DNA of 64,000 bases from Rapana venosa (Eukaryota; Mollusca; Gastropoda; Neogastropoda; Muricidae), in contig CM054138.1 of the NCBI GenBank assembly GCA_028751875.1, positions 37,794,144-37,858,143 on the forward strand. Reading direction: 5' to 3'. The notes below the pieces were generated by a model. The model was given only the letters and a program-made list of their open reading frames with translations. It made no database searches and had not been told where the DNA came from. The position numbers and the translations under genes are program-made. Positions 41,293-52,125 of the stretch are shown here, in pieces (the first letter of the stretch is position 1; each line of letters starts with the position of its first letter).

Positions 41293-42645
41293 TCACCGAA
41301 TCACGTACACCCTTTCCTGAAGATGGAGTGTCAGAATCGTTGATTCCATGACTGTCTTTGAGCTTTTCAGAATCGTTGATTCCATGACTGTCTTTGAGCT
41401 TTTCAGAATCGTTGATTCCATGACTGTCTTTGAGCTTTTCAGAATCGTTGATTCCATGACTGTCTTTGAGCTTTTCGGAGGTTTGTTCAGGAACATGTCT
41501 GCAGTGTCTTTAGGAATGGTACCCGCCATTCCTTCAGCTGGAGCGTGATCCTGAGTGTGACACGGGCACGTGCACAGCACGTGACCATCTTCCGGAGAAA
41601 TGATTCCATTGGGCTTGGCGCCACTTGCACCCTGGCCCGGAATCGGTGTGCCGGTTTTGCCGGAGGATCCCTGCGACAGCTGGGAGAGAGCGGCCTCTAG
41701 CTGGGACAGAGCGCTCTCTGCACTGCCGCTGTCTGCTGCACAGCGCAGCTTGCCGCTGTGGGCGAGGCCGCAACGCCCGTCTTTCCCTTCCTGCTCCCTG
41801 GAGTAGGCATCCAGAGTCCCGTAAGGAAACTGTCCTTGAGCAAGAATAGAGGCAAGGTTTGAGTGGTTGTTTAACGTGACAAAGTAGGCTTGGTACGCTG
41901 ACGGATGGACCCCGTGAGGTTCATCTGCAGGCCTGCTTTTCTGGTGGTGGCCTCCAGCAGAGGGTGACAGGTCTCCGGGAGGTTCTCCGTCTCCGAAAGA
42001 TTCCAGAACGTTGATGCCGATGTCGGAGTCCGTTTCGCTGTTGATGCCCAGGTCTTCAAAGGAGGCCAGGACGTTCTGGCTCTCTGAGGACAAGCTGGGC
42101 GTGCTTTCTAAAGGCTTCTTGCGACTCTTCACCTCTGAGCAGTCTTCACTGTCCTCCCGGAGGCCAGGCAGGGTCTTGCTGTCCAGGTTCCTGAAGGCGC
42201 CCCACACCGGCTCTCTCCGCGCGATAGTGCGTTCCTGAAGAAAGGACCATGGGAGGCTGTCCACCCCCAGGATACCTTTCACCCCCGGACACTTTTTCAG
42301 ACACCTCACCCCCTCCTTCGGTAGAACTGCCCCCCTTCCCCCTGTCCTCCCCACCCGGCCCCGCCCTGCAGAGCCCGAAGGCGAAGCACAGCAGCCATCT
42401 TTGCCATCACACCACGACGACGACGACGACTCGCTGGGGCTTTGGGCGCTGGGTAAGAAAGAACGCTGGTAGCTCCGCGGGAGACTTTCGTAAACTTCGA
42501 TCTGAATTTCGCCGATGGGCAGGGCACTCTCTGACTGGGTGTCTCCCGACTGCCCGTCCCGGCTTCCTGGCTCGTTCTCCTGGTAGATAGGGTTGATCTT
42601 CACTCCGCGCAGCCGCCGTCCTGAGATGTTGCCGCCGTACAACGC
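41293..42645 (-). CDS. Long exon of an unidentified protein, with four in-frame 12-residue repeats
   Basis: Minus-strand open frame of about 450 codons in GC-rich DNA unlike its surroundings. A likely acceptor (TGTGTGTGTGTGCAG, AG at 42,647-42,646) puts the exon start at 42,645 with GCG (phase 0). So this is an internal or last exon and its apparent start is intronic. The product begins ALYGGNISGRRLRGVKINPI. It is rich in S, G, E and P, with no membrane segment or recognised domain, and looks like a disordered cytoplasmic tail or linker. Features include YESLPRSYQRS, a polyserine run, SAYQAYFVTLNN and a CTCPC cluster. Near the end KSSKTVMESTIL is repeated four times. TGA follows at 41,293-41,295, ten bases from the gap, so the true 3' end is uncertain. 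I do not recognise the family. Confidence 0.55.
   Translation of the reverse strand, partial: ALYGGNISGRRLRGVKINPIYQENEPGSRDGQSGDTQSESALPIGEIQIEVYESLPRSYQRSFLPSAQSPSESSSSSWCDGKDGCCASPSGSAGRGRVGRTGGRGAVLPKEGVRCLKKCPGVKGILGVDSLPWSFLQERTIARREPVWGAFRNLDSKTLPGLREDSEDCSEVKSRKKPLESTPSLSSESQNVLASFEDLGINSETDSDIGINVLESFGDGEPPGDLSPSAGGHHQKSRPADEPHGVHPSAYQAYFVTLNNHSNLASILAQGQFPYGTLDAYSREQEGKDGRCGLAHSGKLRCAADSGSAESALSQLEAALSQLSQGSSGKTGTPIPGQGASGAKPNGIISPEDGHVLCTCPCHTQDHAPAEGMAGTIPKDTADMFLNKPPKSSKTVMESTILKSSKTVMESTILKSSKTVMESTILKSSKTVMESTILTLHLQERVYVIR
41332..41475 (-). repeat. Four 36-bp tandem repeats within the exon
   Basis: Four apparently identical 36-base units starting at 41,332, 41,368, 41,404 and 41,440. 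The period is a multiple of three and the reading frame stays open. Confidence 0.97.
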
Positions 42646-42890
42646 CTGCACACACACACACCAGCCCCTGGTCAGTGCAGCACACAGCGCGTCTGTCCTG
42701 TCGCCCTGTGGGGCTGGACAGTGTGCTGGTCAGAGCCTGCAACGCCTGACCGGCCCGCAGAGGGGGTGCGGGGTCAAGTCTACACCTAGGTGTCCCTTCA
42801 GGGTATCGATCCTCTGAAGTTCATGGTGGTACCGACCTCATTCCCTGAAGGTCCTTACACGAGACTAGAGACCCATGTCCCGTGTGCGAA

Positions 42891-42895
<5 letters not shown>
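42646..42895. other. Presumed intron upstream of the exon
   Basis: Begins, on the minus strand, before a CA/TG tract next to the acceptor. No second exon was recognised. Confidence 0.35.
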
Positions 42896-42933
<38 letters not shown>

Positions 42934-42990
42934 GGAATTTATAGAGCGCTATATCTTGCAATTACAAATCAGAGTGAATGTATACAAACA
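42896..42990 (-). mobile_element. LINE-H-type 3' end fragment with AAT array
   Basis: AAT units, then GGAATTTATAGAGCGCTATA and CTTGCAATTACAAATCAGAG: the reversed 3' end type shared with LINE-H. Confidence 0.65.
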
Positions 42991-43756
42991 TCCCTTTTCA
43001 AAGCTTACTTCCTCAAAAACCCTTGCAGAATTTGATCAGTTTCCAATGTTTCCTCTACTCCTCACTTGATGTACTGCTTTTAATTTGGCCAAAAACTGTG
43101 ATGAAGTTTTCTGTTAGGCTGGGTTAAAATCAACATAATCATAATCTTATCATTAAACTGCCACAGATTCCCATCAAATATATTTTTGATGTTTGAACAT
43201 CTATGAAGAGATGAAACAGAGGGGTGTATGGCTAAAAAGTACCTTGAATTAATGCATGTATGTCGGGCTATGTGAGGCTTTGTTCTTCTTGTGGCATTAC
43301 AGAGATTATTTGGGGTGGGGGGATCAGGAGGGGGTGGGAATCAGTTCTCTTTCCTTCCCTGAAGTCAGAATGCGGCTACCTTATCGGTGAGCAATACCTG
43401 GTCACATGTGCAAACAATCTCACCGTTGGTCAACCCCGAAGCTCCAGCTGAGGAACAGGAAGAAAAAAATTATATTTCCATCTTGATCCTTCAATCCCAT
43501 CCTCCTCTGTGTGTACGTTCAGAGCATATTGCACAGCATTAAAACCCCATCCACTTTTGGAAAAGAGCAGGGCAGCTGTGGCAGGTGGCATGGATAACAC
43601 CAACATACCCAGCATGCACTCTGCTGTCTGGAGAGGGAGAGGTCAGAGGTCAGTGCGATGTCCCAAAGTCTCCTGAAGGAGTTACAGGAAGTGACGTCAC
43701 ATCAGTTTCCATGGCGATAACTCTGCATGTGAAGAAGAGAGCTGTCTTCTGCCGCC
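42991..43756. other. Non-coding, probably intronic
   Basis: No exon can be supported. A splice-like 24-base segment near 43,427-43,450 was considered and rejected. Confidence 0.35.
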
Positions 43757-44052
43757 ACTGCTGTCCCCTTGCTGTCCCCTTGCTGTCCCCTTGCCACCGC
43801 TGTCCCCTTGTCACTGCTGTCCCCTTGCTGTCCCCTTGCTGTCCCCTTGCCACCGCTGTCCCCTTGCCACTGCTGTCCCCTTGCTGTCCCCTTGCCACCG
43901 CTGTCCCCTTGCCACCGCTGTCCCCTTGCCACTGCTGTCCCCTTGTCACTGCTGTCCCCTTGTCACTGCTGTCCCCTTGTCACTGCTGTCCCCTTGCTGT
44001 CCCCTTGTCACTGCTGTCCCCTTGTCACTGCTGTCCCCTTGCCACTGCACTG
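43757..44052. repeat. Minisatellite, CTGTCCCCTTG units
   Basis: CTGTCCCCTTG units of 11 bases alternating with 17-base forms that add CCACCG, CCACTG or TCACTG. About 20 units in all. Frames over it are repeat translations. Confidence 0.93.
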
Positions 44053-44089
44053 CTATGACTTTGATAACAGCGACAACGCTCACAACTAC

Positions 44090-44172
44090 TTTTACAACTA
44101 CTGCAGCAGCTACTACTGCTGCTGTTGATACCGTGACCTCCACCAGCACCAGCACCACCACCGCCGCCACCA

Positions 44173-44230
<58 letters not shown>

Positions 44231-44323
44231 TACTACTACACTACTACTACTACTACTTCTACTACTACTACTACACTACTACACTACTACTACTACTACT
44301 AACTACTACTACTACTACACTAC

Positions 44324-44366
<43 letters not shown>

Positions 44367-44413
44367 ACTACTTACTATACTACTACTACTACTACCACAC
44401 TACTACTACTACC

Positions 44414-44457
<44 letters not shown>

Positions 44458-44461
44458 ACTA

Positions 44462-44500
<39 letters not shown>

Positions 44501-44548
44501 TACTACACTACTACTACTACTACTACTACTACCACTACTACTACTACC

Positions 44549-44601
<53 letters not shown>

Positions 44602-44613
44602 TACTACTACTAC

Positions 44614-44645
<32 letters not shown>

Positions 44646-44784
44646 AACTACTACTACACTACTACACTACTACTACTACTACTACTAACTATTTCTACAC
44701 TACTACTATACTACTACTACTACTACTACACTACAACTACTACTACTACTAACTACTTCTACTACTACTACACTACTACTACTA

Positions 44785-44816
<32 letters not shown>

Positions 44817-44986
44817 CTTCTTCTTCTTCTTCTTCTTTTACTGCTACTACTACTGCTGCTGCTGCTACTATTACAACTACTACAACAACTACTACAACAA
44901 CCACTACAACAACTACTACAACTATTGCTACTACTGCTGCTGCTGCTACTACTACCACTACTACTACTACTGCTACTGCGACTACG

Positions 44987-45047
<61 letters not shown>

Positions 45048-45085
45048 ACACCACCACTATCACCGCTACCCCCACTACTGCTGTT
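44090..45085. repeat. ACT trinucleotide array, about 1 kb
   Basis: TAC/ACT repeat with ACC, TTC and ACA interruptions and a TTC run at 44,818-44,836. It forms a long artificial plus-strand frame (T/L/Y-rich). No gene. Confidence 0.95.
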
Positions 45086-45401
45086 GTAGCTGCTGCCAAT
45101 GAAGTAAATACAATAATTATCCATTCTATGACTGGGCTGTACTATAGAGCTAGTGATGCTGTGTTTATGCTTGTCCCCGCTGCTGCTGCTGCTTCTACTA
45201 CTACTGCCACCCGCTGCTACTGTTACAACTATGCTGCTAACGCTGCTTTTTTACTGCTGCAGTAGTTACTACTGCTGCCACTGCTGCCTGTCTTGCTGGG
45301 CCCAGTGCAAACTCCATTATGATCGGTACGGCAAATACCACTGACATGTCAATGCAACTCTCGTAATAGTCACGTTGTGTGTGTGTGAGAGAGTGTGTGC
45401 C

Positions 45402-45490
45402 CAAAGTCAAAGTAAAAGTCAAACTTTTATTTTCAGATGGTACATTGAATAAGAGTGTACTTGCTTTTTTTTCATCAAGCCATCTATCTA
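45402..45490 (+). repeat. Dispersed repeat Y, copy 3
   Basis: CAAAGTCAAAGTAAAAGTC, TTTTATTTTCAGATGGTAC, ATTGAATAAGAGTG and CTTTTTTTTCATCAAGCC. It sits directly after a GT/GA tract, as copy 2 does. Confidence 0.75.
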
Positions 45491-45517
45491 AAAAAAAAAG
45501 CGAGAAAATAAAAAATA

Positions 45518-45552
45518 ATATTATGGTTTTATATAGCGCTGAATTTTGAAAA
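45518..45552 (-). mobile_element. LINE-H-type 3' end fragment
   Basis: AATAATATTATGG, TTTTATATAGCGCTGAATTT: the short reversed 3' end type. Confidence 0.5.
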
Positions 45553-45555
45553 CCC

Positions 45556-45672
45556 CAAAAATCTGAAATCCCCCCTATCCAGAATGTATAGTCAATGCTT
45601 TCACTCTGATTTTCCTAATGTAATGCGTGTGCTATGCCTTGATGACACAAAACGAAAATCACAGGGGGGGGT

Positions 45673-45703
<31 letters not shown>

Positions 45704-45786
45704 GGGGGGAGGGGGGGGGGGGGGGGGGGGTGGGGGGGGGGAATCACAGGGGGGGTGGGGTGGGTGGGGGTGGGGGGGGCGGGGGC

Positions 45787-45817
<31 letters not shown>

Positions 45818-46488
45818 AGGGGGGGGAGGGGGGGGGGGTGGCGGGGGGGGGGGGGGTGTTGGGGGGGGGGGGGGGGGAGTGGGGGGGGAGGGGGTGGGGG
45901 GGGGGGGGGGGGGGGAGGGGGGGGTGGGGGGGGGGAGGGGGGGGGGGGGGGGGGAGGGGGGGTGGGGGGGTGGGGGTGGGGGGTGGGGGTGTGGGGGGGC
46001 GGGGGGGGGGGGTGGGGAGGGGAGTAGAGGGGGAGGATGATGAGGGTGGACTCCGTGCGGGGAGTTGGACTGTTATGTTTAGAGATGAGGTCCCGGGGGG
46101 GGAGGGGTGGGGGTGGGAGGGTGGGCGGGGGGGGGGGGGTGGGTGGGGGGGGGGGGGGGGGTGGGGGGGGGGGGGTGGGAGGGAGGGGTGTGGGAGTGGT
46201 CAAGAGGGGTGGGAGGGGGGGGGAGGTTCTGTATTGGTTTCCATGTACTGATGTTGGTCTGTAGGGGGGGTGGGTGGGGGGGGTGGGATGTTATCGGGTA
46301 TGAGGCTTGTAGATAGTATGTGGTTTTTAGTTCAGACATACAAACTTATTCCTCACAGTTGTTGAAAAGGGAATTATTTCGATAAATGGTTCGGTTTGCG
46401 GACGTTGGTTTGTTTTTCGTATTATGGGTGTGTGGTGGGTGGCGTGGCGTGTGGATTGGTGTGGGGAGGGTGGTGGGGGAGATAGGGC

Positions 46489-46531
<43 letters not shown>

Positions 46532-47616
46532 AGCGGGGGGGGGGAGAGAGTCAAAGACACAAAGAAAACAGAGAAGTAGACGAGAGAAGACGAGAGAGTA
46601 TGGGAGCGAGTACATGGGCTATGTCGTGGGATTTTGGGGGGGGGGGGGGGGGGGGGGGGGAGGGGGTTTGGGGGGTTGGGGTGGGTGTTGTAGTAGGGGG
46701 TGGAGCGGGTGGGGTTGGGGTTCTTGGAGGGGATAGCTGGGTTTGTTTGGTTTTTATTGGGGGGGTGGGGTTTGGAGGGCGGTTGTATTTGTTCGTAGGG
46801 GGTCGGTTTGTAGAAAGGGGGGGTTGAGCGTAGGAGGTTGGAAGGGGGAAAAATGGGGAAGAGGGGGGGTAAGAGGTTGAGGTTGGAGTGGAAGGGGGGG
46901 AGAATAAGAGTTTTATATGGGTGTTCTATGTTGGTTTAAGGAGGGGGGGAGGGTGAGTATGTGGGGGGGGGGGGGGGGGGCGGGGGGAGGTTGGGGGATT
47001 AGGTGAGATGTGGCGTGGGGGTATGATGAAGGGGGGGTGGTGGGGGGAGGGTGGTGGAGTGTGGGGGTATTGGAGGAGAGGGGAGGGGGGTGGGGTGGGG
47101 GGTGGGGGGTGTAGGGGTGGGGGGTGGGGGGGTGGGGAGGGGGGGGGGGGGGGGGGGGTGCGGGGGTGGGGGGGGGGGGGGAGGGGGGGTGGTGGGGGAG
47201 ATAGGGGTTCTAGGGGGGAGGGGGGAGGGGGGTGGCTTATGCGATTTGATGGGGGGGGAGGGTGTGGGGGGGTGTTTTGGTGTGGGCCCAGGAAGGGCAG
47301 GGGTGGGGGTCTGGAGGGGGCCCAGGTTGAGTAGGTATGTGGTGGGGGGGGTTGGACGCGGGGTGGTGTGGGGAGGGCGGGGTCGGAGGGTCAGGTGGGG
47401 GTTTTGGGTGTTGGGGGGGAGGGTTGGGGTTTAGTGTGCGTGGGGTTTGATGGCTGCTGGGTTTGTGATGTTGGTCTATTAATTTAGGTTGTTGCTGGAA
47501 GGCCACGAGGGCTCAAGGAAGGGGGGATGGGGAGGTGCTTGGGGTTGGTGGTAGGGGTTTTGGACAGGTAGGGGGGGGGGGGGGGGGGGTTTTGTTTATT
47601 GGCTGGGGTTTGGGTT
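45556..47616. repeat. 2,061-bp exact duplicate, copy 1 (G-run rich)
   Basis: Appears identical to 61,940-64,000, at a constant offset of 16,384 bases, as far as line-by-line reading shows. It begins with about 100 bases of ordinary sequence (TGTATAGTCAATGCTTTCAC), then G runs broken by T and A, with a GA tract at 46,494-46,527. The open frames (G-rich on plus, P-rich on minus) are not genes. Confidence 0.95.
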
Positions 47617-47868
47617 TGGGGTGGGGGGTGGGGTTTGGTTTGATGTTGGGGTGAGGGTGGGGGCGTGGGGGGGGGGGGGTGGCGTGGATGGGTGTTTCGG
47701 TGTTGTGGTTGGGGGAGGGTGGTTTTGGGGGGGAGGCGGCGTTTTGGTTGTGGGGTGTGGGGTGGGTTGTGCTTGTTTGGAGGGGTTTAGTGGATGTGGG
47801 GGGAGGGGGTAGGGTCCGGGGGGACATGGGATGAGGTGGGGGGGGGGGCGGGGGTGGGGTGGGGGTTT
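47617..47868. other. G-run rich, no gene
   Basis: Continues the G/T-only character of the preceding block. In a true tandem duplication it would recur after 64,000. Confidence 0.6.
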
Positions 47869-47875
47869 TTTTGTT

Positions 47876-47907
<32 letters not shown>

Positions 47908-48098
47908 TTTTTTTTGTTTTTTCTTTTTGGTGTTTTTGTTATTTTGTTTGGTTTGTTTTTTTTGGGTTATTAGTTTTATTTCTTGTTGTCTTTGTTCTTT
48001 TTTGTTTGTGTTTTTTTTTTTGTTTGGGTTTTTTTTATTTTTTTTATTGTCTGAATTTTGTATTGTATTTGGGGTTTTATTTTTCTTTTTTCTTTTTT

Positions 48099-48159
<61 letters not shown>

Positions 48160-48999
48160 TTGTTGTGGCAGGGTGGGGGGGTGGGGGGGGGATGGGATGG
48201 GGATGGACCTGGGAGGGGGGGGGGGGGGTGATGGTGTCTGGGTGGCCCCCCTGGTGGAACGTGTGTTGGCATGCTGGGGTTGTGGGGGTGACAGGATAGT
48301 CGGGAGAGGAGGGGGGGGGACGTTATCGCGTGTCACCCTATCTTTGTTTGAGGGGTGGGGGTGTGGTGGGCTGTGTGTGATTGATTTTTTGGTGGGCGGG
48401 AGGAGTGGGGGATTGCGGGAGGGATTTATTCTCAAAATTAAATAATCATTCTGTCTTCTGTTTTGCTGTGGTTTTGTGGTCTCTATTATTTTGGATGCAC
48501 ATACCTTTTTTTCTCCGGCTCCTCTTTCTTGACTTTGGGGTTCGGGGGGTGGTGGGGGGGGGGTGGGGGGTGGGGGGGGCGTGGGGTGAGGGGGGGGGGG
48601 GTGTGGGGGGGGGGTGCGGGGGGGGGAGCGGGCAATGGGGGGGGGGGATGGGGGGTGTTGTGGGTCGAGGAGTGGGATTAGTGGCTGTTGATGTGGGGGT
48701 TTGGTGGGTTTGGTCGGATGGTGGTTTTTGTGTAAGAAAAGGTAAAATTTTAGTGCGTAGAAAAGGAGTAAATGACGGGGGGGGGGAGAGGGTGGTGGGG
48801 GGAGGGGAGGGGTTTGGGGGGGGGTAATGGGGTGGGATGTTTAGGTTTTTGTTAGTGTGTTTGTTGGATGGGGAGGGGGGTGATGGGGAGGAAGCGGCAC
48901 TGATTGGGTACTTACAGTAAGGGGTTTATTTTTTTGTTTTTTTTTTTTTTTTTTTTTTTTGTGGTATTTTTTTTTTATTTTTTTTTTTTTTTTTTGTTT

Positions 49000-49033
<34 letters not shown>

Positions 49034-49215
49034 TTTTTTTGTAGTTTTTTTTTTTTTTTTTTTGTTTTTTTTTATTTTTTTTGTTTTTTTTTTGTTTTTT
49101 TTGTTTTTTTTGTTTGTTTTTTTATATGGTTTGTTTTTTTTTTTTTTTTTTTTTTTTTTTGTTTTTTTTTTTTTTTATTTTTTTTTTTTTTTTTTTTTGT
49201 TTTTTTTTTTCTGTT

Positions 49216-49248
<33 letters not shown>

Positions 49249-49278
49249 TTTTTTTTTTTTTTTTCTTTTTTTTTTTTA

Positions 49279-49317
<39 letters not shown>

Positions 49318-49400
49318 AATTTTGTTTGTGAATTTTTTCCTTGTGGTGTTTTTTTTTTTTATTTTTTTTTTTTTATGTCTTTGGGGAGATTTTTATTTTG
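47869..49400. other. T-run and G-run blocks, probable artefact
   Basis: T-dominated at 47,869-48,165 and 48,930-49,400, G-dominated at 48,170-48,860. Cytosine and adenine are rare on the plus strand throughout. The phenylalanine-rich and glycine-rich frames have no biological support. Confidence 0.7.
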
Positions 49401-49639
49401 GGTGACTTGAGGAGGGTTGTTGGTGTTTTTTTGGGGGTATTGTTTGTTTTTGTTTAGGTGGGGGATTGTTTCGTGGTGGTTTGGCTAAGGTTTGGTTATT
49501 TGGGGGTGTCGTCTCATTTTGATATATTATTTTTTTAGGGTGGTTGTTATTTGTGTGGTGTGGTTTTGTGATGGGGGGTGGTTTGTGGGGGGGTGGGGTG
49601 TGGTTGGTTGATGGGTGTTTGTGTGCTGTCTGTGGGATC

Positions 49640-51176
49640 GCTCTCACTTCTTCGTACTTCGAACTCTTACTGTATCCCTTATTAATTGTTTCAGTTGAAT
49701 TTATTTCTAATGCTTCTCTGCATTTATGTGCACAATTTTTTTAATCAGTGTAGGAGTGGGTCCTGGTTAACTTCTACATCTCCGCCAAAGTAATCACAAT
49801 GTAGCGCAACCCACTGGGTGGAGATTGAACGCTTATATCTCCCTGTCGTTCATAAAATGAACCGAATCTGTTTTAGTGGTCAGTAGGTCTGAACAGAGCT
49901 GTTTGTTTGAATTACGTTTCGGTGCTCATCATGTCGAAGAGACAAGAAAGTGTGAGCTCAAAACACGGCAATTTGTGCTACAGGTATGGCGAAGGCATGA
50001 CAATAGCAAAATTGTAGGATCAGTGATCCATCAAGAAAAGCTTAAGTTTTCTTATTTTGGCAAGGCTTTGTAGAGTATGGCATGCCAATCCTTGCACGAT
50101 TACATACTACATCTACTTCCCTTCTTGAATGGCACTACAGCAGCAGGTGTACAAAGATAAGTAACAGGAATGTAGTCATAGGACCTCATGCATAAACTCA
50201 AATGGTATGAAATTGCCTTCTCTCGTACTCACTAAATGTAACATAATAGGTAAACAACTCGCAAACATTTGAAAAAACTCACCGAAATCGCAAATTATTT
50301 CAACAAGAAAGGAAAGTCACAATAGAAAATAGAAAAATGAATCGCAGAAGAATTTTAATGCACAAAATACATTTTATCACTCAAGCATGGGATAAAAAAT
50401 TCAGCTCTCGAGTGTCAACAAGGAAGATAAAGCATCGTGTATCGGACAGAGTGGCTCCAGCTTTTCGACCAGCAAACAGATAGCATCGTGACCAGGGGGA
50501 CCAGCCACCAACGCCGCCTCCCACATAACATGTGCGTTCCAGATTTTGGTCAACTGTTCTATTTCTCAAGTGGATCCACTCCCACACCATCATGCACACG
50601 CGTCCACGCTACACATGCGTTACGCATTGCAAAACAACTCGCACACAAAGACACGCCGCACTCCTCTCTCTCTACTCTCTCTTCTCTCTCATCTCTGCCG
50701 ATGAAGGTGTTACCTTCACAATAGTTCTGACTGGCCATCCAAAAACTTCCCTCACGCTATGGACACGCTCGCACCGACCAGAGAAAAAGCAACTGAGTAG
50801 GCAGCAATCCAAATTGCAAAGGGTATACTGTCAGTTCCCGCTCCACAGCTTCGGTTCAGAAACAGTTTATCACGTGTGCAAACCCATTCCTGGCTCAGGG
50901 TCAAGAAACCCCATTCACCCATGTACATTTGTCTACAGTTGACTGAGAAAGTGGTTGCGCTGAGAAAACTCACTATAAACCCATGACAAGGCCTCTTCAG
51001 ACAAAACTCTGCTCTCCCTCACAGACGGGTGAAGAAAAAAAAATATCTCAAAGTCACGAGTAACACTTTCTTTCAACATGCCAATGATCTTTTTGAGAAG
51101 CAGACAGAGCAGACAAACAGCAAGAGGCTAAATCGCATTAAACACTCATTGTTCTACCCCTCCATGCTAGCTGGAA
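49640..51176 (-). pseudogene. LINE-I copy 2: 5' UTR and 2A-like leader
   Basis: Reverse complement of LINE-I copy 1 from about 29,848 (GCATGGAGGGG) through the 5' region to the 2A-like leader at 49,780-49,757 and AATTGTGCACATAAATGC (near 49,725). It breaks off into G/T-run sequence. The two copies are close to identical apart from single-base indels and local gaps. In this copy one C is missing inside the NPGP codons and one A in the following codons, so the leader is frameshifted, by mutation or base-calling error. The TAA before the endonuclease is within a stretch identical in both copies. No endonuclease is readable. Confidence 0.85.
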
Positions 51177-51520
51177 TTCCCTTACCCCAGCTGTCTGAGT
51201 GCTGGTGGTGAACCCACAGTGTTCTTGTTGGTGCGTCTGGCTCAGGCCGACAGCTTTGTCCTGCTCGTGGGAAAGATTCCAGTGCAATTGCTTTGCTCAC
51301 AGTCAACAAAGTGGGAGACAGACAAAACAGACTGACAGACAGACAAACACACACGCGGCGCGCTATTACGTGCGAGTGAGTGCATGACAAGGGTTAAAGA
51401 TTTCTAGGCCAGCCTAGTCTTTACAAGTTCGCCCTACGTCAACTTGCATTTTTCAGATGGGAGAGGAAGAGAGATGATTTCGAGTGAAGAGAGAGAGAGA
51501 GATGAGAGCAGATGAATAAT
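51177..51520. other. Non-coding flank of LINE-I copy 2
   Basis: Short GA patch at 51,488-51,505; nothing else recognised. Confidence 0.4.
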
Positions 51521-51538
51521 CCCCCCCCCACCCCCCCC

Positions 51539-51580
<42 letters not shown>

Positions 51581-51635
51581 CCCCCCCCCCCCCCACCCCC
51601 CCCCACAACCCCCCCCCCCCCCCCCTCCCCCCTCA
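51520..51635. repeat. C-run tract
   Basis: About 115 bases, almost all C, with single A and T interruptions. Confidence 0.9.
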
Positions 51636-51664
51636 GGTGAGAATGACAATGTGACAATGACAGA

Positions 51665-51755
51665 TTCTTTGTATTTCGAGAATGAAAATAATAAATAAGA
51701 CACTCGTTTGGTTTTTTTTTTCTATTCAGTCCCCGCCCGTAGGGATACATCTTAT
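51665..51755 (-). mobile_element. SINE-A 3' fragment
   Basis: TTTGTATTTCGAGAATG, AATAAGACACTCG, TTTTTTTTTC, then CAGTCCCCGCCCG. Weak but colinear with the reversed SINE-A tail. Confidence 0.5.
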
Positions 51756-51978
51756 AATAGAGGAGAGAGTGGGAGCGCGGAAGAGAAAGGAAGAGAGTCG
51801 TGATCTTATATCCAACAGGACAGACAAAACATGGCTTATGCATCACTGGCGGCCCAAACAGCTTTTAGTGTACATCATTTTGAGCCATTCTGGGGTATTC
51901 TAACTGAAGTTTGTTTGGTTGTGGGTTTTTATTATTCTACTCGATTAAATGACATAAAACTATTCTGATTCTGAAGTT

Positions 51979-52125
51979 CACACAACACCACACACACCAC
52001 ATCACACACACACACCTCTCACACTCACACTCAACACACACTCGCACCTACACTCACACACACACACTCCACTACACACCACACCACACACACACACACA
52101 CCCACACACACACAACACACTACAG
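51979..52125. repeat. CA microsatellite, interrupted
   Basis: CA units with CTC and CAC interruptions, about 145 bases. Confidence 0.9.

Noticed and set aside
43427..43450. A 24-base microexon (minus strand) with a strong TTTTTTTCTTCCTGTTCCTCAG acceptor and a GTGAG donor
   Set aside because: Joined in the phase needed by the exon at 42,645 it contains TGA, so it cannot belong to that reading frame.
43791..45089. 432-codon plus-strand frame
   Set aside because: It is the CTGTCCCC minisatellite and the ACT array read in one frame.
45584..46251. Glycine-rich (plus) and proline-rich (minus) frames, repeated at 61,968-62,635
   Set aside because: Produced by G runs in probable artefact sequence; no start context, domain or conservation signal.
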